This document shows, piece by piece, positions 45,274 to 56,633 of a stretch of DNA of 64,000 nucleotides. The notes below the pieces were generated by a model. The model was not told the DNA's origin. It worked only from the letters and a program-made list of their open reading frames with translations, and did no database searches. Origin of the DNA: Vitellaria paradoxa (lineage: Eukaryota > Streptophyta > Magnoliopsida > Ericales > Sapotaceae); the NCBI GenBank assembly GCA_019916065.1, contig CM034238.1:37911375-37975374 (forward strand). The letters are read 5' to 3'. The translations under genes and the position numbers were made by a program. How positions within the stretch are numbered: position 1 is the stretch's first letter; each line of letters begins with the position of its first letter.

Positions 45274-47875
45274 TCATGGAGAAGTGACTTGATTCTTAAT
45301 CCTATTGGAGCGCCTCACCGGAGTCACTATTTCATCATCGTCGCATCCCTTGAAAACAAACAAAAATCATAAGTGTAAGAAAAGTAACATCAGGATTTTA
45401 GACAAATAAGTTTTTGATTAAAAAAAAAAGGAAAAAAGAAAAAAAGAGGAAGAAGAAGAACAATGTAAGATTTAATACTTACATGCCTGCCTGGAATTCT
45501 TTCATATGTGGTGAAACTCCCATAAGAAGAACCCATTGAGTATCCTGATGAAGAAGCCAATGACTCCCTCTTATAGTTTTTCCGCTCTTTCCTCTCTTGG
45601 CTTTGAGCTTCATTTGTTCCTGTCATTCTTTCACTATAGGTTGAGCTCTTCTGGAAACTGCTCAGTTCCGATGGACAAGACTCCTCTCCATCCACATCAA
45701 CCTCAGTTTCCCAAATTTGTGAAGAGGGTCTGTCTTGGTTTATTTTCTTGATCCCGGCTGATACTGGGCTGTAATTCATTTTCTCATTCAACAAGGCAGT
45801 GGCTCTCTGCCCTTGCTTCAGATAGATAAAAGCTGCAGCTGCCCCTAGAGCCAGCGCAAGCAGAGTAATTGCCATCATATGATGAATTGAGAACTTGTCT
45901 TCTGACATGTTACTAGAGGAGGAATCCACTGCTCCATGACCATGAACATCGGAAAAAGCCATTTCCAAGGAGTGTTCAGAATTGGCCCCTGCTATAGTGG
46001 ACTCGGTTTTGTCACCAGAACTCAGTTCTTCATCACATTCCACTGTTTCAACCACTTCAGGAACCTCCTCTTCATATTTGAATTCAGGAGTCTTTAAATT
46101 TAGAACTGATTGATCCACAAAAGGCAGAGGCAAAGCAGTGTGACTTTGTTCTTCACCCTGGAGCACTTCTGAACTATATGGTTCAACTGCTACTACTTCA
46201 GTATTGAGAGTCACGTGTTCTTCAATTTCTGAGTCATCAGCTTCTACAGCTGGTTCATCCTTTTCTTCCTGCAGATCTGTTTCGACTTCTTTCTCTGTTG
46301 CCTTGTGGTTTTCCACACTGTGGTCTACTTCAAGGTATTCGTCGACAAAGAGATCCTCTTGCAAATAAGTCAGATTACTAAACTGCAAGGGACCCAATTC
46401 ATCTACCCCACCTAAAATGTGAACAAGCTTACTGAGATAACCTATAGAGTCGCATGACCAACGCTTGACATACCTACCAAGGCCATCAAAACTTGCTTTT
46501 GCAAACATAGTAATCTCAGATGGAACATAGAACTGATACATGCTTAAATCATTATAAACAGATGAATCAAATACGGGAGAATCAGTTACCGAGATTGATA
46601 AACAAAAAATCAAGAAGACCAAAAGCAAAGCAATAGACTTTGGTCGGAGCACTCTCTTTGCTGTAGTAGTCTCCTTGGAGACATGAGAAACTGTCAGGGC
46701 ACTGCTGCTGTTTGGCTTTGGTTCAGAGACCTGGGGCTCTTCGTCTTGATTTATCACCTCAGCTGAAGAAGCATCCTCAGAGTCTTTCTGTGAGTTTTCA
46801 GACTCTGTTTCTTCCGTAACCTCAGTGTCTGAAATGCTTTCAGACATAAAGCTCTCTTCAACTCTCTTACCCTCCTCCTTAGAACAACCAAGCCCCTTTT
46901 CCTTGTGAAGAAGAACTTCAATTTGCTGGTAAGGTTTGTAACAACGGAACCGAGGCCTAGGGGAAAGGTAATTAGTCTTTGGATCATAAGGTGGAAGAGA
47001 GGGGTCAGCATCCAGTGGTGCAATAAGAGGAGAGACAGATAAACCATCGTAAGGTTTGTACTTGCAACAACTAGGACTAGCACTAAAGCAATTAGACTCC
47101 AGAGGCTCTGAGTGGTTCTGAGAATTTAATGGTACCTGAGAATTGAAAGATATCTCGCTCTTTGAAGCTTTGGCAATCTCAGGAATCTCGAAAACATCGT
47201 CTTTGTGGACAGAATTTGTGATTGTTGAGTCGTTTGAATCCTCAACCTTGTTGTGGTTCAAATCCACCTCGAGCTTTGAATCAATATCCGCCACCACATC
47301 AGAAAAATTCACAGAGCCAAAGGAGCTCTTCCCATCAGAGAATGAGATAGAAGTCCGAATAGGATCGTTCCTCTCTGCCAGCACTTTCTTTCTAGGAGAT
47401 GGGTTGACCTTGGAAGCAGCAGAGATTGTGGGAGCCATGAAATTCCTCATACCCTTTGAAACAGAAGGTGATCGAGCTTTCACTGGCTTTAGATTCTGAT
47501 CTTTCGCATTCTCTTTTTCTTCATAGCCCCGTGAATACGCCCCAAATTCTTTGCCTACGGAGAGCCTTCTTCCTCCGAAATCTGCAATTCAAACAGACGA
47601 GGATCAACTCAAACAGAAACGTAGAAAGCAAATTCGAAAAAAGCTTGAATCTATAAAATATTTAAAATATACAAGGAAAAAAAAATTGATGAACCTGCGG
47701 GGCTGTTAGCAGGAGTTACAGGATCGAAGCTTCTGGGGTTTGTAAGAATTGAAGGCCTCGGAAAGGGGTTGCCGCTGAAACTTCTTCTCGCAGCGGAATT
47801 GGATTCTGGGGTTCTTGAATCAGGGTTGTGTCTAGTCGAAACTGGGGAAGGAGATCTGTTTGAAGATACTGCCAT
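45274..47875 (-). CDS. Uncharacterised plant protein with two membrane segments (3 exons)
   Basis: Exons on the minus strand: 47875-47695 (ATG start, donor GCAG^GTTCAT), 47581-45483 (acceptor TTGCAG^AT, donor CAT^GTAAGT) and 45348-45274 (acceptor TTCAAG^GG, stop TGA). The joined frame is 784 codons and phases agree. Residues 1-95 are Ser/Pro/Arg-rich. About 108-130 contains the basic motif APTISAASKVNPSPRKKVL. About 232-277 has two CxYKPY-type motifs (CCKYKPYDGLS, FRCYKPYQQIE). Helix 1 is about 376-392 (SIALLLVFLIFCLSISV) and helix 2 about 629-648 (MMAITLLALALGAAAAFIYL), separated by a very acidic 235-residue stretch. The tail is Ser-rich and ends VRRSNRIKNQVTSP. It resembles an uncharacterised Arabidopsis family (I recall At1g16630, unverified). 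No enzymatic motif seen. It appears intact and is the only host gene supported here. Confidence 0.85.
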
Positions 47876-48031
47876 TGAGGGAAGGACAGAGAGAGTGAAT
47901 CGATTGTGTGTGGTGATTCGGTCAACGAGAAATGGTAAGCAAAATCTTCAGAGCAATATTGTGGCTTTTTTGATATTTTGAAACGATTTGATTTGATGGA
48001 GAATGAACGAGAAGAGGATACAGAAATGAGA

Positions 48032-48217
48032 TGTAACGGCTAGTTGTGAAAACCTCTCAACAAAATGATTTGGAATTTAAAATGGCTGTGTATTTGACCG
48101 TTGGCGATAATAATAATCAACACGGGAGTGGGAAAGTTAAAAGTAATGCAACCGTTACATTGCTGTAGGACTTTTAAATTGTAGAGGAAATGATTCAGAA
48201 ATCTACTGTAGCCGTTA
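48032..48217 (-). promoter_or_regulatory. Cluster of four MSA-like (AACGG core) motifs upstream of the host gene
   Basis: AACGG or its complement CCGTT occurs at 48035-48039, 48098-48102, 48152-48156 and 48212-48216, that is 160-341 bases upstream of the ATG at 47875. Against the mitosis-specific activator consensus YCYAACGGYYA the four score 10, 10, 9 and 10 of 11 by eye. MSA elements are bound by three-repeat MYB (MYB3R) factors and drive G2/M expression. A cell-cycle role for this gene is inference. Confidence 0.5.
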
Positions 48218-48219
48218 AA

Positions 48220-50241
48220 AGAATCTTTATTGGGAGATCAGATTTTGCAAATCATGCAATTTTTTCCTTATTTTTAATTTGGTAGTGGACCGCAATTCTG
48301 ATGCATTAATTGGTAGATTTATTCCACACATAATTATTCGTAATTTAAATGATATAAAAATTTCAAATTTTAAATTATAAAATAAAATTAAATCCAACCC
48401 ATAAAATTTTATTTCAATTCCAAACATTTGAATTAGTTAGAATTCTTATTAAATGAAATTGAATCCACCATTCTAAATAAAAATATCAAATTTATGATTC
48501 CCACAATCCCATCTAACATAAATTCAAATAAGATGTGTGCATATATATATATATATATATGTATATAAAGTTGTTTAAGAAAAATAAATTTATTTGTTTG
48601 ATATATTGAGATTGGAGCTTTTATCATTCAATTTTGTTTCATGTGGTCAGTATCCATCTGAGGATATTGAATCAATGATGCTTTCTATTTTATGGTTGTG
48701 CTTGGAAAATAATCATAATGTTTAGGTGCAGAAATATAATTTAGGAAATAACATTTGTTCATGTTTTAATAATTTTAAATTTAATAGCTTTGTTTAGGTT
48801 TTCTATATATTGCATATAATTTTTGAGCCATTTCTTCAATATATTTTAAATAAATAAAAAAAAAATCTGAAACTAAAACCATCAAATGAAAATGAATCAA
48901 ATTGAAAAAAGAAAAATGATTTGATTTGGTTCAATTTTCTTATTGAAAGAGTTGGTTACAATTTTTCAAAAGATCTTCCAAACTAATAATTAGCAATTTG
49001 ATTTAGATTTTGGTACTAAATTGAATCAAATCGGAGTGAGTGTGCCCCCTACTTTCAATCATCAGTGGGGCTTATTTGGGCACGGACTGGGCTATAAAAT
49101 TTGGTCCAGTAATTGGGCTCTCTAGGGTGATATTCCGCCCAATTGGGCGAATCAGTGACGTCGAAGGCTATGTTGGCCTTTGGATCCGCTGGGCCTCTTC
49201 CTAGTGCGTGTTTTTGCCTTATGGACTTGTACTGGGACAGTTAGGCCTGACTGATGATTTTGACACGTTGATTAAGGCTCAATCTGGCCGCCAATCGGCT
49301 TTATTATAGATAAGGTGCGCTTAGTTTATTACAAAATACTGAAAAATTTTAATATTAAAATTTTGCTAGAATTTTTTATACAATTTAGAGACTTTTTGCG
49401 TTACATTATTAATACAAATTTAAAAGTTACGTTAATACAAATTTAAATGTTGAAAAAAAAATTTGTGATTTTGTATGTAGTAATTTTTTATGCGTTGGGT
49501 AACTGTTGGAGGAAGTTAAAAAAAATAAAAATTAAAAATTTCTGATAATTTGCCAAAAGGACTCTTAGTGCTATGTGTTATTGATTAATAAAGCTGGAAA
49601 ATTCCATCCTTGTTCAATTGTTACAAGTAAACACCAACCAGCGCACGAAATGACTTCTAATGTCTTTTATCTTTTTGGCGGAACTTACTGTATTCATATA
49701 TATATATCTTTAATTAAATTATATAAAGTAGCAGGGTTGGAATATTATTTATTAATTATATCGTTCCATAGCGCAGCCGTACTGTCGGTCCACAATTAAA
49801 TGAAACGATGTGCCAGAATGCACACGTAATTTTTTATTCTTCCGGACTACTTTACGCAACTTCTTTAGCACAATGAACGTGTATATTTATGTATGTAAAT
49901 TTCATTGTCTCATCATTGAAATCCTTCCATCTCTAAAGCCAAACAAAGGGAAAAAAAATAAAAAAAGAAAAGAAATGGCTGATCATGGAAATGGTTACTC
50001 AAATCCTCATTGGAATGCTGTAAGTGAAAATTTGAGATGAGATCTATTGATCCTTTTTAATCATTTCTATTTATGTATATTGGTTTTTCTTCATCTTCTT
50101 CAATTCCTCCCCTCCCTCCCCCCCTTTTTTTTTTTTTTTGAGAAATTAATTACATTTTGCATTGCATTGAAAGTGAACCACTCTATATAGTGAAGGTAGC
50201 TTTTAGCGAATGATAAGACCCATCGCATCCAGAACAGTTGT
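48220..50241. other. Intergenic DNA with a GC-richer patch
   Basis: AT-rich sequence with an (AT)n tract at about 48541-48560. A patch at about 49040-49310 is richer in G+C and has repeated 'ttgggc' words (cccaattgggcg, tgggctctc), but no open frame that I recognise. It may be an old repeat. No gene is supported. Confidence 0.45.
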
Positions 50242-50244
50242 TTA

Positions 50245-50591
50245 GGGGGCTTTTGGTAGCAAAATTGTTAACAGAAAAACTACTAACGTTTAACGTTTGA
50301 ATGTTTGGTAAATTACTAATTTTGTCAAATTTTTTTTTGTTACAGTAATTTTTCAACTCAAAAATTATCAAAAGTTGTTAAAAATTATTAAAAGTTACTA
50401 AAATTATCAAAAGTTGCTAAAATGTTAAAAATTCTCAAAATTTTTACCAAACACTCAAAAATTACAAAAAAGTTACAAAAAAATTATTAAAAATTATTAT
50501 TTACTTCACCAAATATATTAAAAATTACAACTAGTAATTTTTTATCAAAAAATACTAAAAAATACGAAAAATTATGTATCCAAACACTTTC
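50245..50591. mobile_element. Tourist-like MITE (TSD TTA)
   Basis: 347 bp bounded by TTA at 50242-50244 and 50592-50594. The ends GGGGGCTTTTGGTAGC and, inverted, GAAAGTGTTTGGATAC are imperfect terminal inverted repeats with the TTTGG core common in Tourist/PIF-Harbinger MITEs. The interior repeats 'aaaattatcaaaagttRctaaa' several times. No coding capacity. Confidence 0.55.
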
Positions 50592-50594
50592 TTA

Positions 50595-51529
50595 ATTCTC
50601 TTTTGACGGGGAGGTTTGAAGATTTATTTATTCATGGATAGACTGCGAGCCTATCCCTGTTAAATTTAACAGAATAAAAAAAAGTGACAACAACTTCGGC
50701 TGTTAAATTTAACAGAATCAAAAGAGTGACAACTACTTCAAATTAAACTAAAATTACATGCAGATTCACTCAAACTCATTATGCAAATTACTCGGGCCAA
50801 AAAAAAAACAAAAAGTGAAATACAGTAAATACCATTTCGCTATCAGTAAACTCGTTATGCAAATTGCGCCCTTGCTAGTTGCTACTGCCCCTTATGGCAT
50901 TGAGGCGAGACGAGACCTCCAATCCAAGGCTCTTCTTCAGGTATTATTCAAATATAGATATGAAAAGGCCAAGTGGTAAGCCACTAATTATAAATTAATT
51001 AACAGTAGCGCTCTATTTCTCTTGAATGTAGGCCCACTCCCTAGTCTACCAGAAATACCTTTTTTTTTTTTTGTCTGAATATCGCATATAAATCCTTTAG
51101 TCGTTCATTAGACGTAAATTGGGAAAATCCTAGACCGGTCAACATTGGTTTCTCAGCACCTTGAAAATTTTCGGAAGATGGGGGGAGCTTAATCACAAAG
51201 CCAATCCTATAACAAGGGCGGGTATGCATTGGAATTTCGGGGATGAAAAAGAAAAGGAGTAAGAAAAATGGTGATAAAAAGTGAAAAGAAATATAAAATA
51301 GTAGATGTATAATTTTACATTTGAATAGATTAAAACAATAAAATAAAAAGAACATTTTCAATTTGTCAAATCTTACGTCTCTTTTCTTTATTTTTGTTTT
51401 ATTACAAATTAAATGTGATGGAGTGGTTTTAAAATCCTACCTATTACTTTCCCTACGAGGTTATTTGAAAGCACCAACTGTCACATCGAATTTCTCAGAT
51501 AATACGGGAGTTTCTGGTGTCATCGGGTC
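50595..51529 (+). other. Intergenic DNA with one coding-like segment
   Basis: Two direct copies of 'tgttaaatttaacagaat' lie near 50658 and 50701. The open stretch 50833-50979 (LLVATAPYGIEARRDLQSK) is more coding-like than its surroundings and contains CTTCAG^GTATTA, a plausible splice donor, at about 50941. I do not recognise a family. It could be an exon remnant. Confidence 0.3.
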
Positions 51530-51787
51530 TGTTAGAATAAAAGAAGGAGAAAAGAATTATGTATTAATATTGATGATTGTGTGTATGAATACAAGGTTAC
51601 AAGGTCCCTTATATAAGAGAACAATAATCTTAATACTGATAGGAAATAGTAATCCTAATTATGATAGAATATACAAAATAGGAAATAAGATAGTAATCCT
51701 AATTATGATAGGATATACAAAATAATGAATACATAAATTAAGGTATTATATATATATTAAGAATTATATATATTACTAAATCTAACA
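51530..51787 (-). repeat. Copia 3' LTR
   Basis: 258 bp, followed on the plus strand by CTTCCCCTCA (51788-51797), which on the minus strand is the polypurine tract TGAGGGGAAG. It keeps G or C at 14 of the sites where the other LTR has A or T. Confidence 0.88.
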
Positions 51788-51800
51788 CTTCCCCTCAAAC

Positions 51801-52862
51801 TCAAGATGGTGGAGCAGAGACCAACTTGAGTTTGGTGACGAGGGCATCAAACGGGCCGGGCAGAAGAGACTTGGTGAAGATATCAGCTATTTGATCAGTT
51901 GAAGAAACAGGAGCAAGATAGACGGTACCACAGACCACATGTTGGGCCCGTTTGGTTTGGTAAAATTTGCTGAAAATCTCCAAAAATCTCTATAAATCTC
52001 TGTTAACTTTATATCACATCAACTTTTTTCTCTCACTGCACGCATTACGAACTTCCCCCAAACCACAATTTATCTCATTTTTTTTACTCCAAACAAACCC
52101 GTTGTCGAATGAAGTGACAGTCAATTTCAATATGTTTAGTGCGATCATGAAAGACTTCATTGTGTGCAATCAATATGGCACTACGATTGTCGCAATGAAG
52201 CACAGTGGCCCCAGAATGATTGACACCCATGTCTTGAAGGAGCTACCGAAGCCAAAGAAGTTCCTGTGTAGTGTCAGCAAGGGTACGGTACTCAGCCTCA
52301 GTGCTAGAGCGAGCAACCAAAGTCTGTTTCTTACTACGCCAAGAAATAAGGGAGTCGCCTAGAAAGAAGCAGAAGCTGGTGGTAGAACGTTGATCCGTAG
52401 GGTCTCCAGCCCAATCAGCATCAAAGTAGGCATGTAACTGAAGAGAGGATTGACTGGAGAAATGGAGACCATGAAAAAGAGTGCCCTTGACATACTGGAG
52501 AATGCGAAGTACAGCAGCATAGTGAGTTGAATGAGGTGCGGACATGAACTGGCTGACAAGATGGACAGCATGAGCAATGTCAGGACGAGTAACGGTCAGA
52601 TAAATAAGGCTGCCAACGAGCTGTCGATACAGTGTAGCATCAGATAGTGGTTCACCATCAATAGAATTAAGACGAACATTAGCTTCCAAAGGAGTAGAAG
52701 CAGTCTTACTATCCGTAAGTCCAGCACGGGTAAGGATCATAAGCATACTTGGCCTGAGTAAGATAATACCCATTAGATCCAGAAGAAACCTCAAGACCAA
52801 GAAAGTAGCTCAGTGGGCCAAGGTCTTTCATCTCAAAGTGACGATGAAGAAAGTCCTTGAGC
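51801..52862 (-). pseudogene. Copia pol, 3' part: end of RT and RNase H, split by a MITE
   Basis: The frame covering 52800-52243 holds the connection and RNase H domains (LIYLTVTRPDIAHAVHLVSQF, FDADWAGDPTDQRSTTS, STEAEYRTLAD). The C-terminus is at 51940-51801 (HVVCGTVYLAPV, QIADIFTKSLLPG). Between them sits a 157-bp MITE (51944-52100). Two single-base shifts near 52865 and 52738 separate this part from the reverse transcriptase. The RNase H acidic residues D, E and D are still visible. Confidence 0.82.
51944..52100. mobile_element. MITE inserted in Copia RNase H (157 bp, TSD GTT)
   Basis: The ends GGGCCCGTTTGGTTTGG and, inverted, GGGTTTGTTTGGAGT are terminal inverted repeats. GTT flanks it on both sides (51941-51943 and 52101-52103). 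Removing the element plus one GTT restores the uninterrupted Copia reading frame, which proves the insertion. The 3-bp duplication and TTTGG ends fit Tourist/PIF-Harbinger MITEs, though GTT is not the usual TWA. A second copy lies in the opposite orientation at 62631-62778. Confidence 0.85.
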
Positions 52863-55079
52863 TCAGATATACATGACATCATCTCCTGTAAGTATCATAT
52901 CATCCACATAAAGTAGAAGAAGAACAATGCCATGGGTAGACTGGCGAACAAATAAAGCTGAGTCATAAGCACTAGCAGAGAAGCCAATAGTACTGATGAT
53001 AGAACTGAACTTAGCATAACAGGCACGCGATGCTTGCTTAAGACCATAAAGAGCACGACGAAGCCGACATACCTGTCGAGTAGAAGGTGAGAAACCAGGA
53101 GGAGGTTGCATATAGATTTCCTCAGTCAGATCACCATTGAGAAATGCATTTTTAACATCCATCTGATATAAGGGCCACTTACGAACCGCAGCAACAGCCA
53201 TAAGACTCCTAACAGAGGTAAGTCTGGCTACAGGAGCAAAAGTCTCCTCATAGTCGATACCATACTCCTGAGTGAAGCCCTTAGCAACTAGACGGGCTTT
53301 GTATCGCTCCACAGTACCATCAGATCGAGTATTGATCTTATAAACCCAACGGCATCCAATGACAGACTTGCCAGAAAGTAGATCAACAAGGTCCCAAGTG
53401 TGAGTCTTGTCAAGAGCCTGTAATTCCTCAGCCATAGCTTGCTGCCACATAGGATTAGAACTTGCCTCGCGATAAGAACGAGGCTCATATTGGGTTAAGA
53501 CAGTAGAAAAACAGTGATAATCTCGAAGATAAGAAGGAACTTGGCTTACCCGAGTAGATCTTCTGACAGAAGAATCACTAGATTGAGAGATAGAAGGTGC
53601 AACAAGAGGTGCAAGATCATCAGACGGGGACACCACGGGATAGACTGTAGCAAGTGGCACAACTTCATTAGGGAGATTCTCAAGAACATCAACAGTTTCA
53701 GGAATAGAAGATGGAACCACAGCAGGAACATCTACATACTCAGGAAACAGTTTAACAGAAGAATCAGTGAAGTAAGGAGAGGCAGAAGAAGAGGATAACT
53801 GGAAAGAAAACAAAGAGGAAAACATCTTATGTTCCCAAAAGACAACATGACGAGAGACACGAAGACGACGAGATAAAGGATCCCAACAACGATAGCCTTT
53901 ATGTTCAATCCCATACCCTAAGAAGCAACACAGACGAGATCTAGGTTCTAGTTTAGTACGTTCATGTGGCTGCAATAAGACAAAACAGGCACAACCAAAG
54001 ACACGAAGGGAATGATAATCTAGAGGAGTACCATATAGATGCTCATAAGGAGTGAGGTTATCAAGAAGTGGAAATAGGACTCTGTTAATAATGTAGGCAA
54101 CTGTGAGAGCAGCTTCACCCCAAAATTTTTCAAGACAGCCAGAGGAAATAAGGAGGGTACGAATGGTATCAAGTAGATGGCGGTGTTTGCATTCTGCCCG
54201 CCCATTCTGTTGAGAAGTACCAGGACAAGAGCGGTGGGAAATGGTGCCTTGGGATCTTAGAAAAGCATGAAAGGAGGTATCACAGTATTCTTGAGCGTTA
54301 TCTGAGCGAAAGACCTTAATATCACGGGAAAATTGGGTTTTAATCATGCGGGCAAAATTATAGTAGGTTTGTTGTAATTGGGATCGATTCTTTAAGAGAT
54401 AAATCCAAGTAAATCTAGAGAAATCGTCCACAAAAATAACAAAATACGAAAAACCTCCCATTGTAGGAGTGGGAGAGGGTCCCCAAATATCTGAATGAAC
54501 TAAATCAAAAGGAGCAGAAGAAATAGAAATACTTTTATTAAAAGGTAAAGCTAGTTGTTTAGCAAGTTGACAAGACTGACAATCAAGGTGTTCATTAGGG
54601 ACATGACCTAATACACATTTAGACACAATAAAGCGTAAACGACCTAGAGACACATGACCTAAACGAGAATGCCAAATCCCAAAAGATGGAGATGTAGATG
54701 TTGCGGAGATGGTGACAGTGGGGGCAGCAGTATGAGGTGAAAGGTGAAGATGCACAAGCTGAAACAGTCGACCATGTCTACGGCCTATCCCAAGAGTCTG
54801 TCCCGTCCTCGGATCCTGCACAACACAACCAGTAGAGGAAAATAAAATAGTAAGGCCAAGGTCACATAGTTGACCAACAGAAATAAGATTAAGAGAAAGT
54901 TTAGGAATATAGTAGGTATGGGGGAGTGACAAAGTAGAGGTGGAGACATGCCCAACATGATCAACAGTCATAGAAGAGCCATTAGCAGTATAAATAACAG
55001 GAAAAGAAGACTCAGATGACTTAGAAGAAAAAATAGATAGATCAGAAGTCATATGATTACTGCACCCAGAATCAAAATA
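52863..55079 (-). pseudogene. Copia pol: protease, integrase, reverse transcriptase (long open frame)
   Basis: About 739 codons are open from just after the TAG at 55080 to 52863. Order: protease signature FDSGCSNHMT (about 55075-55046), GAG-pre-integrase zinc motif (LWHSRLGHVS, CQSCQLAK, about 54680-54560), and integrase core with D, D and E (DIWGP, VFRSDNAQEY, QQNGRAEC). Reverse transcriptase follows (WVYKINTRSDGTVERYKARLVAKGF, MDVKNAFLNGDL, LYGLKQASRACY), with the catalytic YVDDMILTGDD at about 52905-52873. It ends at a frameshift in the next block. The openness contrasts with the gag part, which has three Trp-to-stop changes. Confidence 0.85.
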
Positions 55080-56165
55080 CTAAGAGGGTATACCTGAAGG
55101 AGCAGACAGGGCAGTAGAAGGATTACCAGAAGCTGACATAATCTGCTGAACAAGAGCAAGAAAATCACTGACATCAAGCAGAGTAGGTGAAGCGGCAGCA
55201 GTAGATGAAGTCTTATCAGTAGCAGCAGTAGTGGACTGGGGACGAGTATCTCGACGAGTAGGATTCTTGGGGCAATCAGACAAATAATGACCAGGACCTT
55301 TCTGGCGGTAATGCTTGCAAATCCGAACAGGACAGGTAAGCAAGCGATGATCAGTAGCATGACAGAAGGTACATGCATCATGTCGAGAAACAGTGCTTGA
55401 GAACTGACCACTAGAAGTGGAGGAACCTCGAGATCCATCGGAGGTTGAGGAAACCCGATAACCACCAGAAGAGCTACGAGCTTTGGAACTAGGTGCCGCA
55501 AGAGCAGTGTCTACATGAGTAGTCGAAACAAGACCTAGGCGAGTCTCCTCAGATAAGAGCTCGGAGATAGCCTGCTCTAGTATAGGGAGAGGACTACGAT
55601 GAAGAAGAGAGGCTCGAACTGGCTCATACACATCAGAGAGACTTATGAGAAACAAAATCAAATGCTGCTGATCGCGATAAGTGGTAAACAGAGCAGAATC
55701 AACAGGAGAGACCCACTTAGGTTCAGAAGGAGTCAACTGGTCCCACAAAAAATAAAGCTGAGGCAGGAAGGCACTGATAGACTGTCCAGGCTCCTGTCGC
55801 TGTCGACAAAGAGAAGTCAAAATTTGATACTGATAGGACAGATCAGTAGTGGTGTATCTAGTGACAAAAAACTTTCAGATGGCCTGTGCAGTGTCAAACC
55901 TCCCAAACTGTAAACTGATAGAGGAAATCGAGGTGTTACGGAACCATGTGATGATCTGATGATTCTTGCTATCCTATTCCTCAAGACGTTCAGTGTACGC
56001 AGTATCTGTCTCATCAACATTTTTAATGGGTGATACAATTTCGCCAGTGACATAGCGCCAAAGTTTTCGCCCCTTGAGAAAACTAGACATCGCCTGAGAC
56101 CATGGAATATAATTGGGGCCCTCCAAAGTAATAACAATAGGTTTGGAAACTTCTGAACAATCCAT
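55080..56165 (-). pseudogene. Copia gag with three in-frame stops
   Basis: The frame starts at ATG 56165 (MDCSEVSKPI, then LEGPNYIPWSQAMSSFLKGR), typical of Copia gag. It is in one frame throughout but stops at 55974-55976 (TAG), 55875-55877 (TGA) and 55080-55082 (TAG, just before the protease). At each of these positions relatives of this family have Trp, so all three look like TGG changed to TAG or TGA. A CCHC-like zinc knuckle is present in altered form at about 55325-55270 (CKHYRQKGPGHYLSDC, CX3-4 spacing). Gag would build the particle. Confidence 0.8.
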
Positions 56166-56617
56166 AATAAGATAGCAGAAGTAAAAATAATTCAAATCGT
56201 AGAGAAAAACAGCAGAAAAGGGTGTAGAGAATAGCAGTCACAGCCGAAACAAAGTCGAAATATATCGATCACAAAATCAGATTCAGATGGGTCGAAATAG
56301 TCAGAAACCGATCTGAACCGAAAGAGAACCGGCCAAAAGATGGCTGAACCGGCTGCAGAAAGAGGGCTGAACTAGATTGTGCTGATCTGGCACGTGAGAG
56401 TGCGTGCGGCGGCGGATTGGGCTGATTTTTGTGTAGTTGAATTCGTAATGAAGAGATGAATCCAACGGTATATTGTGACGGCGAAACAGAGGTACAGGCA
56501 ACAGTGCAGAGAAGAAAATATCGTTTCTGGCAGTGTTCAACACAAAAACTGAGAAGAATTGTTTCTGGTGAATGATGCAGCAGTGCGGAAAAAAAAAAGG
56601 ATGATTATGGGTTTAAA

Positions 56618-56633
56618 CCTAGCTCTGATACCA
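56618..56633 (-). promoter_or_regulatory. Primer binding site for initiator tRNA-Met
   Basis: On the minus strand TGGTATCAGAGCTAGG directly follows the 5' LTR. It complements the 3' end of plant initiator tRNA-Met at 15 of 16 bases (T instead of C in GCCAGG). This fixes the orientation of the Copia element. Confidence 0.9.

Noticed and set aside
45536..47656. Plus-strand ORFs opposite the host gene
   Set aside because: Antisense shadows of the long second exon.
51967..52362. 131-codon plus-strand ORF across the Copia RNase H
   Set aside because: Its first part is the MITE and the rest is the antisense shadow of RNase H. The similar protein text at 62565-62849 is only the second MITE copy.
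53514..53798. Arg-rich plus-strand ORF inside the Copia element
   Set aside because: Antisense shadow of the Ser-rich linker in pol.
55080..55082. TAG between Copia gag and protease as a programmed readthrough stop
   Set aside because: Two more Trp-to-stop changes occur upstream in the same gag, and this one also replaces an expected Trp. Decay explains all three.
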